The notes below the pieces were generated by a model, which was not told the origin of the DNA, searched no databases, and saw only the letters and a program-made list of their open reading frames with translations. Shown piece by piece: positions 37,234 to 47,600 of a stretch of 64,000 bases of DNA. How positions within the stretch are numbered: position 1 is the first letter of the stretch; each line of letters starts with the position of its first letter. This stretch comes from Ulva prolifera (lineage: Eukaryota > Chlorophyta > Ulvophyceae > Ulvales > Ulvaceae): positions 11,302,985 to 11,366,984 of the forward strand of contig CM041196.1 of assembly GCA_023078555.1 (NCBI GenBank), in the 5' to 3' direction. Position numbers and translations under genes: made by a program.

Positions 37234-40200
37234 GGCCCCAAGTGTCTGCTTTGTCACACATGCTACAGCACAGCAGACTTTCGGCTTTGCCTGACATGCT
37301 TCAACTCCGCAGGGGCACTGCCTGGACGGATGCCTGGCGGCGAGGCCGAGATTGCAGCTCGTGTGAAACACGAGGGCCGCAGTGCACGCCTGGACCTGGG
37401 GAATGGGAATAACTTCTACGTTCCGTCATATCCTGGCACACCACGGGACTTATCAGAGAAGGAGCGGCCGCTGTGCGCACCTGCCTAACCCTCTCTGCCC
37501 ACCTGTGAGTGTCTGCGCTGTAAGCTTCACCACTGTGAGGTACATTGTGTGAATCGTGGTTCGTTTCTGACCATGTGTCCGATGGGGTGTGCGGTCCCGT
37601 TTGCCCACGGAGTGGTCGATGTCGTGTAAAGGATGCGGGCCATGTCATATGGCTAAGTTTATCCAGATGTACCATCACAGGTCTGCTCCGATGTGAACGT
37701 AACGGTGACGTGTACATCGGAACCACTCCGGCACCCTTGGTTTCAGCTTGCGTGGGGTCTCACTGCTAGACCACGCTGCTGTCCGGCAACTGTGATCCCT
37801 GTACGTGCAATATGTGAGCACTCACGGCACATGCCCTTGTTCCTTCTTTGTGACAGGTCTTGGGACCGATGAGTTGAGAGATCCAAGTGTCGCTGACATG
37901 GCTGTATCCAGCACAGCCCCGTACACTTTGCAGCCACGACAAACACATGTACTTAGGCGTGTCACGAAACATGTCGTGCATCAAGCCTGCATCCAGGGAT
38001 AGACGAGCTCGAGGTGCCTGACTGACAGTGGTTTCAAGGGCCAACGTGCAGCAGTGGTGCCTGTCCAAGCACCAGCGTTGTACCCCCCTAACGTTACAAT
38101 CACGCTTAGCCAAACGCGCATCAGACATGCGTCTGTGTGCTGCCTTTGTGTTCCTGACGCAACGACACGGCGCATCGCAACGTTTCCAGGGGAAGAGGCA
38201 TCCCAGGCTTCACCGGCACGACTCCTGCCCCACACCTGCGCGCGCCCGTCAAGCCTCTAGAGGACCCTTCAGCGACGTACGCCATCAACGCCTACGATCA
38301 GCGGCGGCCGTGGACGTCCGGGCTGCGTGGCTACACGGGGCATCAGCTCCCCCCCACCCTCCAAGGCACGATCCCGCAGCGGTCACAGCTGACCACCGCT
38401 GCCCGGTCTGCCGTGCCTCTGCAGGCCTTCTGTGCTCGACATCTCTGTGTGCATGCATGCGTGAATCCGCTGCGTCTGGTCAATTCGTTTGCAGGGGGCA
38501 GTACTGGGGGGTGCGGCCGGGCAGCCCGCTCTGCACCGAGATCCAATTGTCTCGGCGCAGCGCGCGCATGAGCCCGGTCACAGCCAAGCAATGATGTCTG
38601 TACAGTGTTACGACTGTGCGATTGTAGATGGAAGATTCTCTGTGTTGTCAGGCTCAATGCTGACACATGCATTGCCAATGGGTGCGCCGTGGCACACGGC
38701 TGTGCTCGCACGGTCGCCCCTGTGCCATACGTCGCTTCTCGCAGCACGCAGGCGGCACCAGCGCCTTAAAAAAAAAGGCCCCGTCTGCCGCACGCACCCA
38801 CATATGCCCGCACGCTGCAGGCCGGAACGAGCGGAGCGCCGCGGCGTTTGAGAACGCGCCCCTGCTGGCGCCCGGGCCGCCCGACAAGGGACGCGGCGGA
38901 AGCCAGGCCGCATGGTCGCCGGAGCCGCGCAGGCATGCCGATGCGCCGTCGATGCGCTCCGGGCACCGGCCGGGCGATCCGCACGACCCACCCCCGCATG
39001 TGGCCGGGAGCCGCCACGGTCACTCACCCCCGTTCGCTGCGCCTCACAGCGCGCAGGCGGCCGGGCCGTACGGCATAGCCCCCTCTGCCACGCCCCGGCC
39101 GCCCAGCGCTGTCCCGGAGTTCAATCGACAGGTGCGGGATATTTCACTTGTGCTGCATCTAGTGTCGAGTTGCCTGCAGTAGGGATGGCACAGAGCCGAG
39201 GTGAGTGTCCATCTCGTCTCGTGCCGAGGTCTAGGTGGCACGAGATCAACCGAGGTGACCTAGGAATCGTACGAGTTGACCTCGGACTCGTACGATTTCA
39301 CCTCGGACTCGTACGATTTGACCTCGGACTCGTACGATTCACCTCGAATTGCACTATTTCACCTCGGATCGGGTGTGCAGGCATGTACAAAGCAGCATTA
39401 CGCTTGTTCAATCAATATATAGCATTGCAATACAAAACAGTCGACATACAAACCTTACAATAGTCATTCAATTGATTCCACCTCCCTCCGTGCATGTGCA
39501 AGTGCCTCCATGTCCGCTACTAAAACCTCCTCATCACATGCTTCCACCACAGCTGCACAGATGCATTTTTGTTCTGTGCGACAAACACCATCTTGTCAGC
39601 AGTACTCACCTTCAAACGACTTCGCAACTTGTCGTACAACCTGCCAAACTTGCTCAAGTTCCTCTCTGATGCACATGATGTGACGTGCATAGATCTACCT
39701 CTCGAGAGGAGTTTCTCAGCAACCATTGACAATTCAGGGAATCTGCTTGACACACCATTGCACCATATGTCTCTCCTATGCACAACTGCGTAATCAATGT
39801 GTGTAATTTATTTATAGTTTGTTCATGCCCTGGGCTTGTGCACCTGTGTCCGCAATATATGGTTTCCAGTCAGTGTCTAGTAGTGCGTCTGAGGCTTTAA
39901 GCAGTGTTCGACATAACGGGACCTAGACCCCATCCGAGGCGGGCCATTTTTTCACCTCGGCCTCGGTACGAGACTCGTACCGAGTTCATTCACCTCGGAC
40001 TAGAACGAGGTCCTCGACCTCGCCTTTGTGCCATCCCTAGCCTGCAGTCATACACATGAGGCTGTTTTGTGGATGCGTTGTTGAGTCAAAGATGAATGCC
40101 TTGGGCGCATGTTTCAGACGACTGCCGGGACTGTGACCGCTGTAAGCCGGTGACTTGACACGCTGGGCCACGTCCTTGCAATCGTGCTGACCAGGTCTGT

Positions 40201-41220
40201 CTCTACCTCATGCGAAGAACCGGCTGGTGTGGCCCGTGAGCGGTAGGCCATGACGTCACGCGTCCGGTTGTGAGTTGCTTCACGCGGCCCCATAAGAGAT
40301 CGCTGTCGCTGCCCCCAGCTCCTCTCCAGCTCGTCTGAATTTCCGCAATACCATCGCAACGCACTGTATCTATTCGGTAGTGCGTTTCTTGTACATTCTT
40401 GGGCAGGTGCAGTTCTCTTGACCTTTTACGCAGGGCGGTCAGCTGGAATTGGTTCGTGGTTGCGTGTGCCTAGACCATGGGCGGGGCCCCCCGCACTCAC
40501 TGCGTACGTGTTCAGGTCTCGCAGGTCCACTCCGCGCACGTACACTGGAACAGCTACCCGGGCCAGCAGGACGCGGGGTCCCCTCAGCCACCCTCACCCC
40601 CCCTCCACGACCTCCTTGATGAGGTCTGCTTCTTCGACCACGGCGCCCCGGTGCAGGCCGGCGCGCCCCCGCCACCCCACCGCCCCCACAGCGCTCTCCC
40701 GGGACAGCAGCATGGCCACAATGGACACGGCCGCGGCGGACACAGCACCATGCATATGGGGGACGGCTACGGCGGCCGGGCGAGCGCCGCGAGCCGGTCC
40801 GCATGGTGCGACGATGGATATGCGGATCGGGGTGGCGGGTATGGGCACATGCGTGGAGGCGATGGTGCGCGTGGCGGAGACGGCGGGCAATACCGTGGCA
40901 GCGGAGATGGTGGGCAATACCGTGGCAGTGGAGGGGGAGAGGGTGGCGGCAGGCCGCGCACTGCGGGCTCAGAGGAGGCTGGGCAGCGGAGCGTGAGGAG
41001 CGTTGGAATCCAGGATGAGGGCCTGACGGAGCGGACGGGGGGTGGACCAGGCACGGGTGGGAGCCGCGTCGTCGACCGTGACACGCAGACGGCAGAGTCA
41101 TGCATGCGCGGGCCGGCGGCGGAGCTCGCGCACGCGCATGGGGTTGCGCCGGGCCGCGGCGTGCTGCCGAAGCCGGTGTGGCAGGGGCCGGGAGGGGAGG
41201 GTGCACGGCCGCGGTGGTGA
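37234..41220 (+). CDS. Cys-finger protein with GFTG/GYTG motifs, ciliary DUF2475-like (5' partial)
   Basis: Five exons join with consistent phases: 37234-37472, 38190-38412, 38495-38576, 38821-39131 and 40516-41220 (stop TGA), about 519 residues without the 5' end. The first exon holds KCLLCHTCYSTADFRLCLTC, a zinc-finger-like cluster reminiscent of part of a ZZ finger, then NNFYVPSYPG. The second has RGIPGFTGTTP and LRGYTGHQLPP, like the IPGYTG/GYAGH motifs of FAM166/CIMIP2 (DUF2475) microtubule inner proteins of cilia. The remainder is Pro/Gly/His-rich and disordered, with QYRGSG repeats. An alternative splice of exons two and three would read GQYWGVRPGSPL, so those two joins are less sure. 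A hAT element occupies the last intron. Confidence 0.55.
39246..39365 (+). repeat. Sub-terminal tandem repeats of the hAT element
   Basis: Units of about 22 bp built on ACCTCGGACTCGTACGATTT repeat four to five times. Related inverted motifs occur at 39,950-40,020. Such arrays are usual transposase-binding sites. Confidence 0.8.
39520..39783 (-). pseudogene. hAT transposase C-terminal (hATC) fragment
   Basis: The 87-residue frame matches the hAT dimerisation region: a Pro/Leu-Val-Ala segment with LLSRGRSMHVTSCASERNLS, then RLYDKLRSRLKV and MVFVAQNKN. The catalytic domain and BED finger are absent from this 860-bp element, so it is a remnant. Confidence 0.85.
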
Positions 41221-42101
41221 GCGGCGTGAGGGTGGCGGGAAATGAGCTGGACGCTTGGGGGCCGAGCCGGTGTGGAAGCGAGGGCTTTGGGGCTGTGTTG
41301 GGTTGCGTTGCGGCCTTTTTGGGGCCGCCATCCAGAACGCAGTCGTGGACGTTTGGGACTTTTTTTTATGCGTTTGGGGCCGGCGGGGCCAGCCCAACAC
41401 CGCTGTGGATGCCGGTGGCTTTGGGGCCAGCGACCCCACACCGCTGTGGAGGCATTGGCTGTGGAGCGGGATCTGTCTGGACGGGGTTTGGGAAGCAATG
41501 CTTGCCGTTGGCATGCTGGACTTGGCTGGGGTGCCTAGATATCGTTGCGTGGGCGCCTACCCCTGGGGTGTGAGAGGCGTGATGCATGCATGGGCGCGTG
41601 GGCCGATGCGGCCACTCACACAACTGAGGAATCTCTGCAGGGATGTTGGTGGATTTCATGCAGGCAGAGGCCTTGAGTGACACTGACGGCTGCAGGTCAA
41701 CGAGTGGTGCTTGTGCAGGGCACTCTCCCGGGTCCATCCAATCTGGTTTCTAATCTACCGGTGTGGTGAATGAGTGGATGTTGGACTGTGCTGCCGGGGC
41801 CTGACAGAGTGGGCTGTAGGCTCGGTGGACGGTGTGTTTGGACAGACGATCCTGCTTATGTTGGACAAACACAGAATGTGGTGCAAGTGAAGATGCCTAA
41901 GATGTAGGAGGCGATCGATGATGGCTATGAACGTGGACCTGGTGTTGCTAGTTCTGATGATACACTGGCCAGGGGCTCTTGGGCTCCAAGGGCTGTGGTT
42001 TGGTTTTCCTGGATTGGAAGGGGACACGCTTGAGACTATCTCCTGTTTGACAGTGCACCCTCTTCACATCTGTGGTGATCACTCCATGCTAGCCCTTATG
42101 A

Positions 42102-42198
42102 CGAATGTGTAAAAGTAAAGTAAATCTGAATTTACTGAGCCGTATTCTATTGGACATTGACAACTCCGAATTAACGGGACCACATATGCCGAATGTGT
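42102..42198 (-). mobile_element. R1 SINE-like repeat copy with 9-bp target duplication
   Basis: The R1 block spans 42111-42189. CGAATGTGT flanks it at 42102-42110 and 42190-42198. This defines both element ends: a tail of AAAAGTAAAGTAAA (plus-strand view) and the end at CACATATGC. Confidence 0.75.
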
Positions 42199-42606
42199 TG
42201 TCGCTGCTGCCATGGAGAGGCCTCAGAGGTCTCACTCCTGTGAGGGTTGTGAGTACCTATGGGCTTGGTTAAGGGCCTCTGCCAATAGCGTAGGATGCAT
42301 ACTGTGGGCAGAAGAGCTAATGGGGACAGACCACTAGCAGGGCGCCATTACGAATTGGGTGACGTTGCGGAACAACTTCGTTGTGCTGTGCACAGGCCTG
42401 AAACTGCGTATGATTGCTTAGTTGCCCTGCTTCCATGCGCCTTGGAGAAGAAGGAGTGTGCCGAGCAGCAGCCATGGGGCTGTCATGGAAGATGTTTGAG
42501 AATCAACCATGAAATGGGTACAGTAAGCAAGAGCCACCTCTGCATGGAAAGTCTGTCACGCGTGCGGAATGTAAACGCTGGAAGGTGAAGGTAAGGACAT
42601 GTGGAT

Positions 42607-42664
42607 TGATTCGATCACATCCTTTGGAGGACATTGATGACTCCAGATGACTGGGACCACCTGC
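42607..42664 (-). repeat. Degenerate R1 copy
   Basis: ATCCTTTGGAGGACATTGAT followed by GACTCCAGATGACTGGGACC aligns with the R1 core (TATCCTATTGGACATTGACA). The tail end is lost. Confidence 0.6.
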
Positions 42665-42909
42665 CAAGGGGGGAGCCCCCTCCAGGCAACTGAACACAGT
42701 TCATGGGACCTCCTCCTGTGCTGAGTTGGTCACACACGGCAGAGCGCACGCAGAATGCAGAATCTACGACACACGAAGAGGGGGTAGCTTCTATCTTAAA
42801 TGGGGGTGGCTTTTGGTACCTGGCAGCTGACGACGATTGCGGACTGCCACACATGTTGGTTGGTCGCAACACAGCAATGCTTGCACAGCAATGCTTGTAC
42901 AGCAACAAC

Positions 42910-42952
42910 GTGGCGATCCCAGGATACAGCGTTTGTATCACTGGATTGCCAC
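42910..42952. repeat. Hairpin family H, copy 3
   Basis: GTGGCGATCCCAGGATAC and GTATCACTGGATTGCCAC are inverted with three mismatches in 18 around a 7-base loop. Confidence 0.7.
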
Positions 42953-43455
42953 AAACACGGTTTCATGTCTCTGCAGCAGTACTTCAAAAGCAACAGTTTC
43001 ATAGCAGTTTCACAGCAGTAGGTTTCCATGTCTATGCAGTGCAGAGTCTGCCCAGTGCTCTGTCAAGCCTGATGAACAAGTTGCTGCTTGCTTCATGCAT
43101 ACACATGGAAGTTGGATCTGTATTGTGAGGCATGCAGCTGTATGAGGACTGGGTGCCCACCTGGGCCCAGGTGCATCTGTTTTGGATCATATGGGGTAAC
43201 AAGGGATGTCAGCTCATGTCACCTACCTCATTGGACTGGCCCAGCTGCATTGTGCTTGTTCACAGGGGTAAGCTGTAAATTTGTTGCACAAAAGTGCAGC
43301 AGATGATGATTTACTCATGATGACCAGAAAGTTTCACAAGAGTCACCTTGCTGTTTGGTGACCCCGCCTCCACCTCTGCACAACAGGCCATTTGAGTTTG
43401 CCAAAGCACCATGTCTGCTGTGCTCTCCAGCCATCACATGTTTCCTTTCGAGACC

Positions 43456-43914
43456 TCACAGCCACATTATCAGGAGTGCTGTTGCGAGAGAAAACCAGGG
43501 TTGCTGATGTCCCTGCAAGTCTGCTGGACAAGCAATGCGAGCGGTCATCATTGTCCTTGATAACAGATGGACCTTCCCAATGACATGCTGTGATAGCTTC
43601 AGTTGGGGACGCCGTTCTGCTAATGTCTGCAGCATGTTTGCGTTGGAGAGGATGGCAGGGCACGCCTCGGGGTCTCTTGCAATTGGAGATGGACGGACCA
43701 GTGTCGATGTGGTCTCAGCAACGTAAGATTTCGCTGCAGCATGCCAGTGCAAAACGAGCATGATTGTCAGCCAGTGCTCGCAGGGCGTGCATACAATCGG
43801 CTGTAGCTGATGAGGGATGAATGTGCCAACCGCGTTGATCACGGGCGCACCAAACGGACATTGCGCAGCTGATTGTGCCAAAGAATTGATGTCCAGTGCG
43901 ACCTGACCAAGCAC
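43456..43914 (-). CDS. Possible hypothetical exon (minus strand)
   Basis: The minus frame has protein-like composition (DINSLAQSAAQCPFGAPVIN, then SNANMLQTLAERRPQLKLSQ). The plus strand also has open frames here, so strand is uncertain. No family is recognised. Confidence 0.25.
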   Translation of the reverse strand: MLGQVALDINSLAQSAAQCPFGAPVINAVGTFIPHQLQPIVCTPCEHWLTIMLVLHWHAAAKSYVAETTSTLVRPSPIARDPEACPAILSNANMLQTLAERRPQLKLSQHVIGKVHLLSRTMMTARIACPADLQGHQQPWFSLATALLIMWL

Positions 43915-44018
43915 ACTGCCATGCAGATGTGTACGTGTACGTATGGCTCCGACGCGGTTGCGTTCGACGTTGAATCATCCCTCCGACCGATTCATCGCGG
44001 CGGCACTTTATTTGTAAG

Positions 44019-44339
44019 CTCCAGCCTGTCGACCGAACGGCCAGCACAGACGCCTTGACAACCTGCAATGTGGGTGTTGGGAGTATCAACAGGACAGAGT
44101 GGCATGCACGCATCGACCGGTTTTTAGACAGCATCACAATGCGGCAGCTTTGGACGTCACAGGGAACTGTGACTGAGTTTCAGCTCCGTCATCTGACAGG
44201 CAGTTTGCGTGTCGATCCTATCATTACGGATAGGCTTGCAGCTGGCTTATGTTTGTTGCAGATCTCGACACACATGCGACTCAAAGCAATGGAGTCCAGC
44301 ATCCACGCATTGCTTGACGCGCTCGGTAGTGCGTCGTGA
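44019..44339 (+). CDS. 3' exon of a hypothetical gene
   Basis: After a TTTATTTGTAAG acceptor, the frame reads LQPVDRTASTDALTTCNVGV and ends KAMESSIHALLDALGSAS with a TGA at 44339. Composition is convincingly protein-like and mainly helical. Upstream exons were not identified; the gene would end about 350 bases before the SPR2-like start. Confidence 0.4.
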   Translation, partial: LQPVDRTASTDALTTCNVGVGSINRTEWHARIDRFLDSITMRQLWTSQGTVTEFQLRHLTGSLRVDPIITDRLAAGLCLLQISTHMRLKAMESSIHALLDALGSAS

Positions 44340-44695
44340 CCTGTGGGGCTGGCTCTTGTCGAACAACTGCTGGCCGCCAAACCCATTATGTACATTGGCA
44401 CAGGCCGCCGGTCAGAATCGCCGCGTCACAGAGGTGTCCGGTGTTTGAATTGGCAAATCGTTCACGGCCGTGGCCATAAGCGGCTTCCATCCATCTGCTA
44501 CCGTGGAAGCTATCAGAATGAGTACTGCCGCTGCTGTAGGGCTGTAAGATTGCGTATGCGCGCTATTTACAGTCCCTTCTTCCGCTGTACGTGCTTCGCT
44601 GGCCGTGTGTGCCCCGCAGCGTGATCCTGGCACGCCGCTTTGACTCTGCTTTCATTAGCTGGGCCCCGGGCTCGGGCGATAGCTAGAGCTTGACG

Positions 44696-47600
44696 ATGGC
44701 GCAGTTAACCGGCGAGGAAAGGCACGCTGTGAAGGATTGCATCTTGCGCGCACTTAACAAGCTGAACGACAAAGACACGCAGAGCACTGGAGTAGCAGAG
44801 CTGCACGAAATATTTCAGGTAAATACGCTATATATGTTTGTTGCCTGCTGTTGAAGGCGCGCCTGTTGACGCGGGTGCGAGTGTAATGAGCTCGGCCTTG
44901 GCAACACCGGATGCTCTGCATGCAGAAGTATGTTGACGCTGACATCGTTGGGTTTGTTGTACCTGTGATCTGCAAACCTGGGGAGCAAAGCAAGCCATAC
45001 GCAAGGAGGGAGTGCCTGCGTCTGCTTGGGGCTCTGACAAGCACCATCTGCCCGAAGGCAGATGCCGTCTTCAACAGCAGCAACCTGATGACCCGGATAT
45101 GCTCGTACGATTCTCTGTCCTGCTTTTGCTCGTGGGGTCCATGATGGGCGTAATCTGTGGGCCCGCTACAGATCGTGGAGTGAAGTGAGATGATTGACAT
45201 AAGACGCCGTGACATCGATGCAGGCATCTGAAAACAAAACTTGGTGATTCTGACGCAACTGTGCGTGAGGCAGCAGCAGAGGTGCTCGGAACGATGGCAG
45301 CGAACTATCACGCTGTGCGTCAGCTCCCGCTGCCATGCAACCACGCACTCTTCAAAGTCACAATGGACGGTATCAATGGAAAGAAGGAGCAAGCTGCCGC
45401 TGCCATGGCGCTGGCAAAGATGGCACCCCACATCGATGCACTTGACACGATGATTGTCAAGCAGCTTCTGAAGCTCCTTTCCTTGTCTTCTTTCACTGCA
45501 AAGCCGCACGTGCTAGCCGCTTTCGCACACTGGCAGCAGGAGAACAACAGAGGAGGTGGATTCGTGACGTGTGCCAGGGATTCAGTCCTCCAGAGCATCG
45601 GGACTCTTGTTGGCAGCAATGACTCAAGCAGTGCGACCTCAGCTCAACCACAGCCAATCTTCTACAAAGTGTACATGTGTCTATCTGTTGTGCAACTTTG
45701 CCTCCCACCATGCAGACGTTGGCTGCCTCGGGTGCCTAGCTTCCCAGGACTGGGGTGTCCGCAAGGCTGCAGCAGAGACACTTTTTGCTCTCAACAGACT
45801 CCTGGGGCCCCTACTAGAGCACGGGGCATCATCAGACCGCAAGCGAGTGCCTCGCTGCGTTGATGCACTCGCTGCTGCAAGGCACGACCGTGTCCGCCCT
45901 GTTCGGGATGCTGTCGTGCTCGCTATTGCCGCTTTCACAGAGCTGACAGAGTGGATGGATGACAACCCGGTGCGGTCCCGCATGACGCATGTGGCATGTC
46001 AGCCCACTGTAAGGCAGGATGCACCTGATTTGAACCCTGTATATCTCATTTGTGTCCCTGTCCAATATCCGTGATTTGATCTACTCTGGGTACCGTTCCA
46101 CCTGGTACCGAACCTCCTGGCACCACAGGACAAACCCAGCCGCCATGCGCACCGGGACGCCAACATCCTGCCGCCATGAGAGATCAGCTGTCCACTGTTG
46201 CGAGGGTGTGAGGCCACCATGCAGGGCGGAGACCTCCTAGGATGGCGCCTGTCATGCGGAACCCACCCCCTAAACGGCCGCGGCTCCTCCTCGCCGACGC
46301 GCAGCATCGTCAACGGCGCCGGGCCCCTCCAGGGCTCCTCCCGGGCCAACGCGTCTGCGATCCGCGCGAGCGCCGTCTTTGAGCGTTTCGTCGCGAGCCA
46401 CCCGAGCGGTGACACGATCAAGGCCGCAACCGCGCCGCCCGGCTCGCCGCCGCGCTGCTCGCCGCCGCCCGTTGTGCCAGCGGACACGCCGGGCGGCGGT
46501 GGGAGCCGCAACGGTGCCTCCCCGGTGTCCGCGATCGAGGCCCGCGCGACGCTCGAGAGCCTCCAACACCTGCTCGAGGCCGCGCAGCGTGTCACGGCGT
46601 CGCCGGGGGCGGCGGCGGCAGGGGCTGTGCCGCCGCCGCTGCACGTCGACCTGCCGCCGGACACGCCGCTGCCGTCGGCGGCGACGACGGCGGCCAGGGT
46701 GCCGACGGCGGCAGGGCAGGCGGACGTCACGGCGGCCATCACACACATCCGGGGTATCGTATCGGACCTCGCGGGGCGCGTGAGCAGCGCGCTGGAGACT
46801 CTGGAGCACCGTGTCGCGAGCTTGGAGGCGCGAGCAGCTACGGCCCCAGCCGCCGGGCCCTCGACCGTCATCTCGAATCCGTACTTTGGCCACGACCGCC
46901 TCAACTCGCCGTGCTACACAGTGCCGGCGCAGCGCTCCGAAACGCAGCTGGGGCCGGCAGACATGTGGCTGCATGCGGAGGAGGGACTGCGGGGGGCGGC
47001 GACGGCGGATGGAAACATGCGGATGCCCCCCGGCGGACCCCCAGAGACGAGCGAGGATATCCAGGAATTTGCGCTCGAGTCGTCCAAAATCGGCGAGGAC
47101 GGCGACTCGACGGAACTCTTGCTGGCGCACTATGGGACGACGCTCGGCAGCACGACAATGGCGAGCTCAATGGCGGGCGCGGTCGTGGAGGTGCCGGACG
47201 CCCTGACGCTCGTGCCGTCGCGGCGCAGCGGCAGCGGCCACGCCGTGGCGCTGCCATCGCCACCACCGGTGGACGCAGCCGCGGCCGCTGCCGCAGCCGC
47301 GGCCGACGGCGCGGCCGCGCCGCGGTCGCCTACTGCAGAGCTGCTCGCTGCGGTGCCGGGTGGCGCGCCGGCAGCGGCCGGCAACAGCGAGCGCGGCGGC
47401 GGCGGCGGCAGCAGCATCGCGAGCAGCAGCCTCGGGGGCAGCCGGCACGTTTACGAGATGCGGTCGATTGGGCAGCCGGCCGTGGAGGAGGCGTCGGCTG
47501 GGGGCAGCACGTCGTCGCCGTCGGTCGCGGCGCCATCGCCGACGGCGATTCGCAGCAATCCGGCGTTCTTCCAGCACGGCGCGGCCGCGGCCGTCGCTGC

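Larger units (their letters stand above)
39172..40047. mobile_element. hAT-family transposon remnant with 8-bp target duplication
   Basis: The element runs from 39180 to 40039. Its ends TAGGGATGGCACA and TGTGCCATCCCTA are exact inverted repeats of the hAT type. GCCTGCAG lies on both sides (39172-39179 and 40040-40047), the 8-bp target duplication expected for hAT. Sub-terminal arrays of CGAGGT and CTCGTACGA units lie inside both ends. A minus-strand fragment of the transposase dimerisation domain remains. The small size shows internal deletion. Confidence 0.9.
41221..43455. other. Intergenic with R1 and hairpin copies
   Basis: After the stop at 41220 the sequence is G-rich with imperfect repeats of CCCAACACCGCTGTGGATGC and GGCTTTGGGG (41,280-41,470), perhaps 3' UTR. 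Further on are the R1 copy at 42,111, a decayed R1 at about 42,607-42,664 and the hairpin at 42,910. No exon is supported. Confidence 0.5.
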
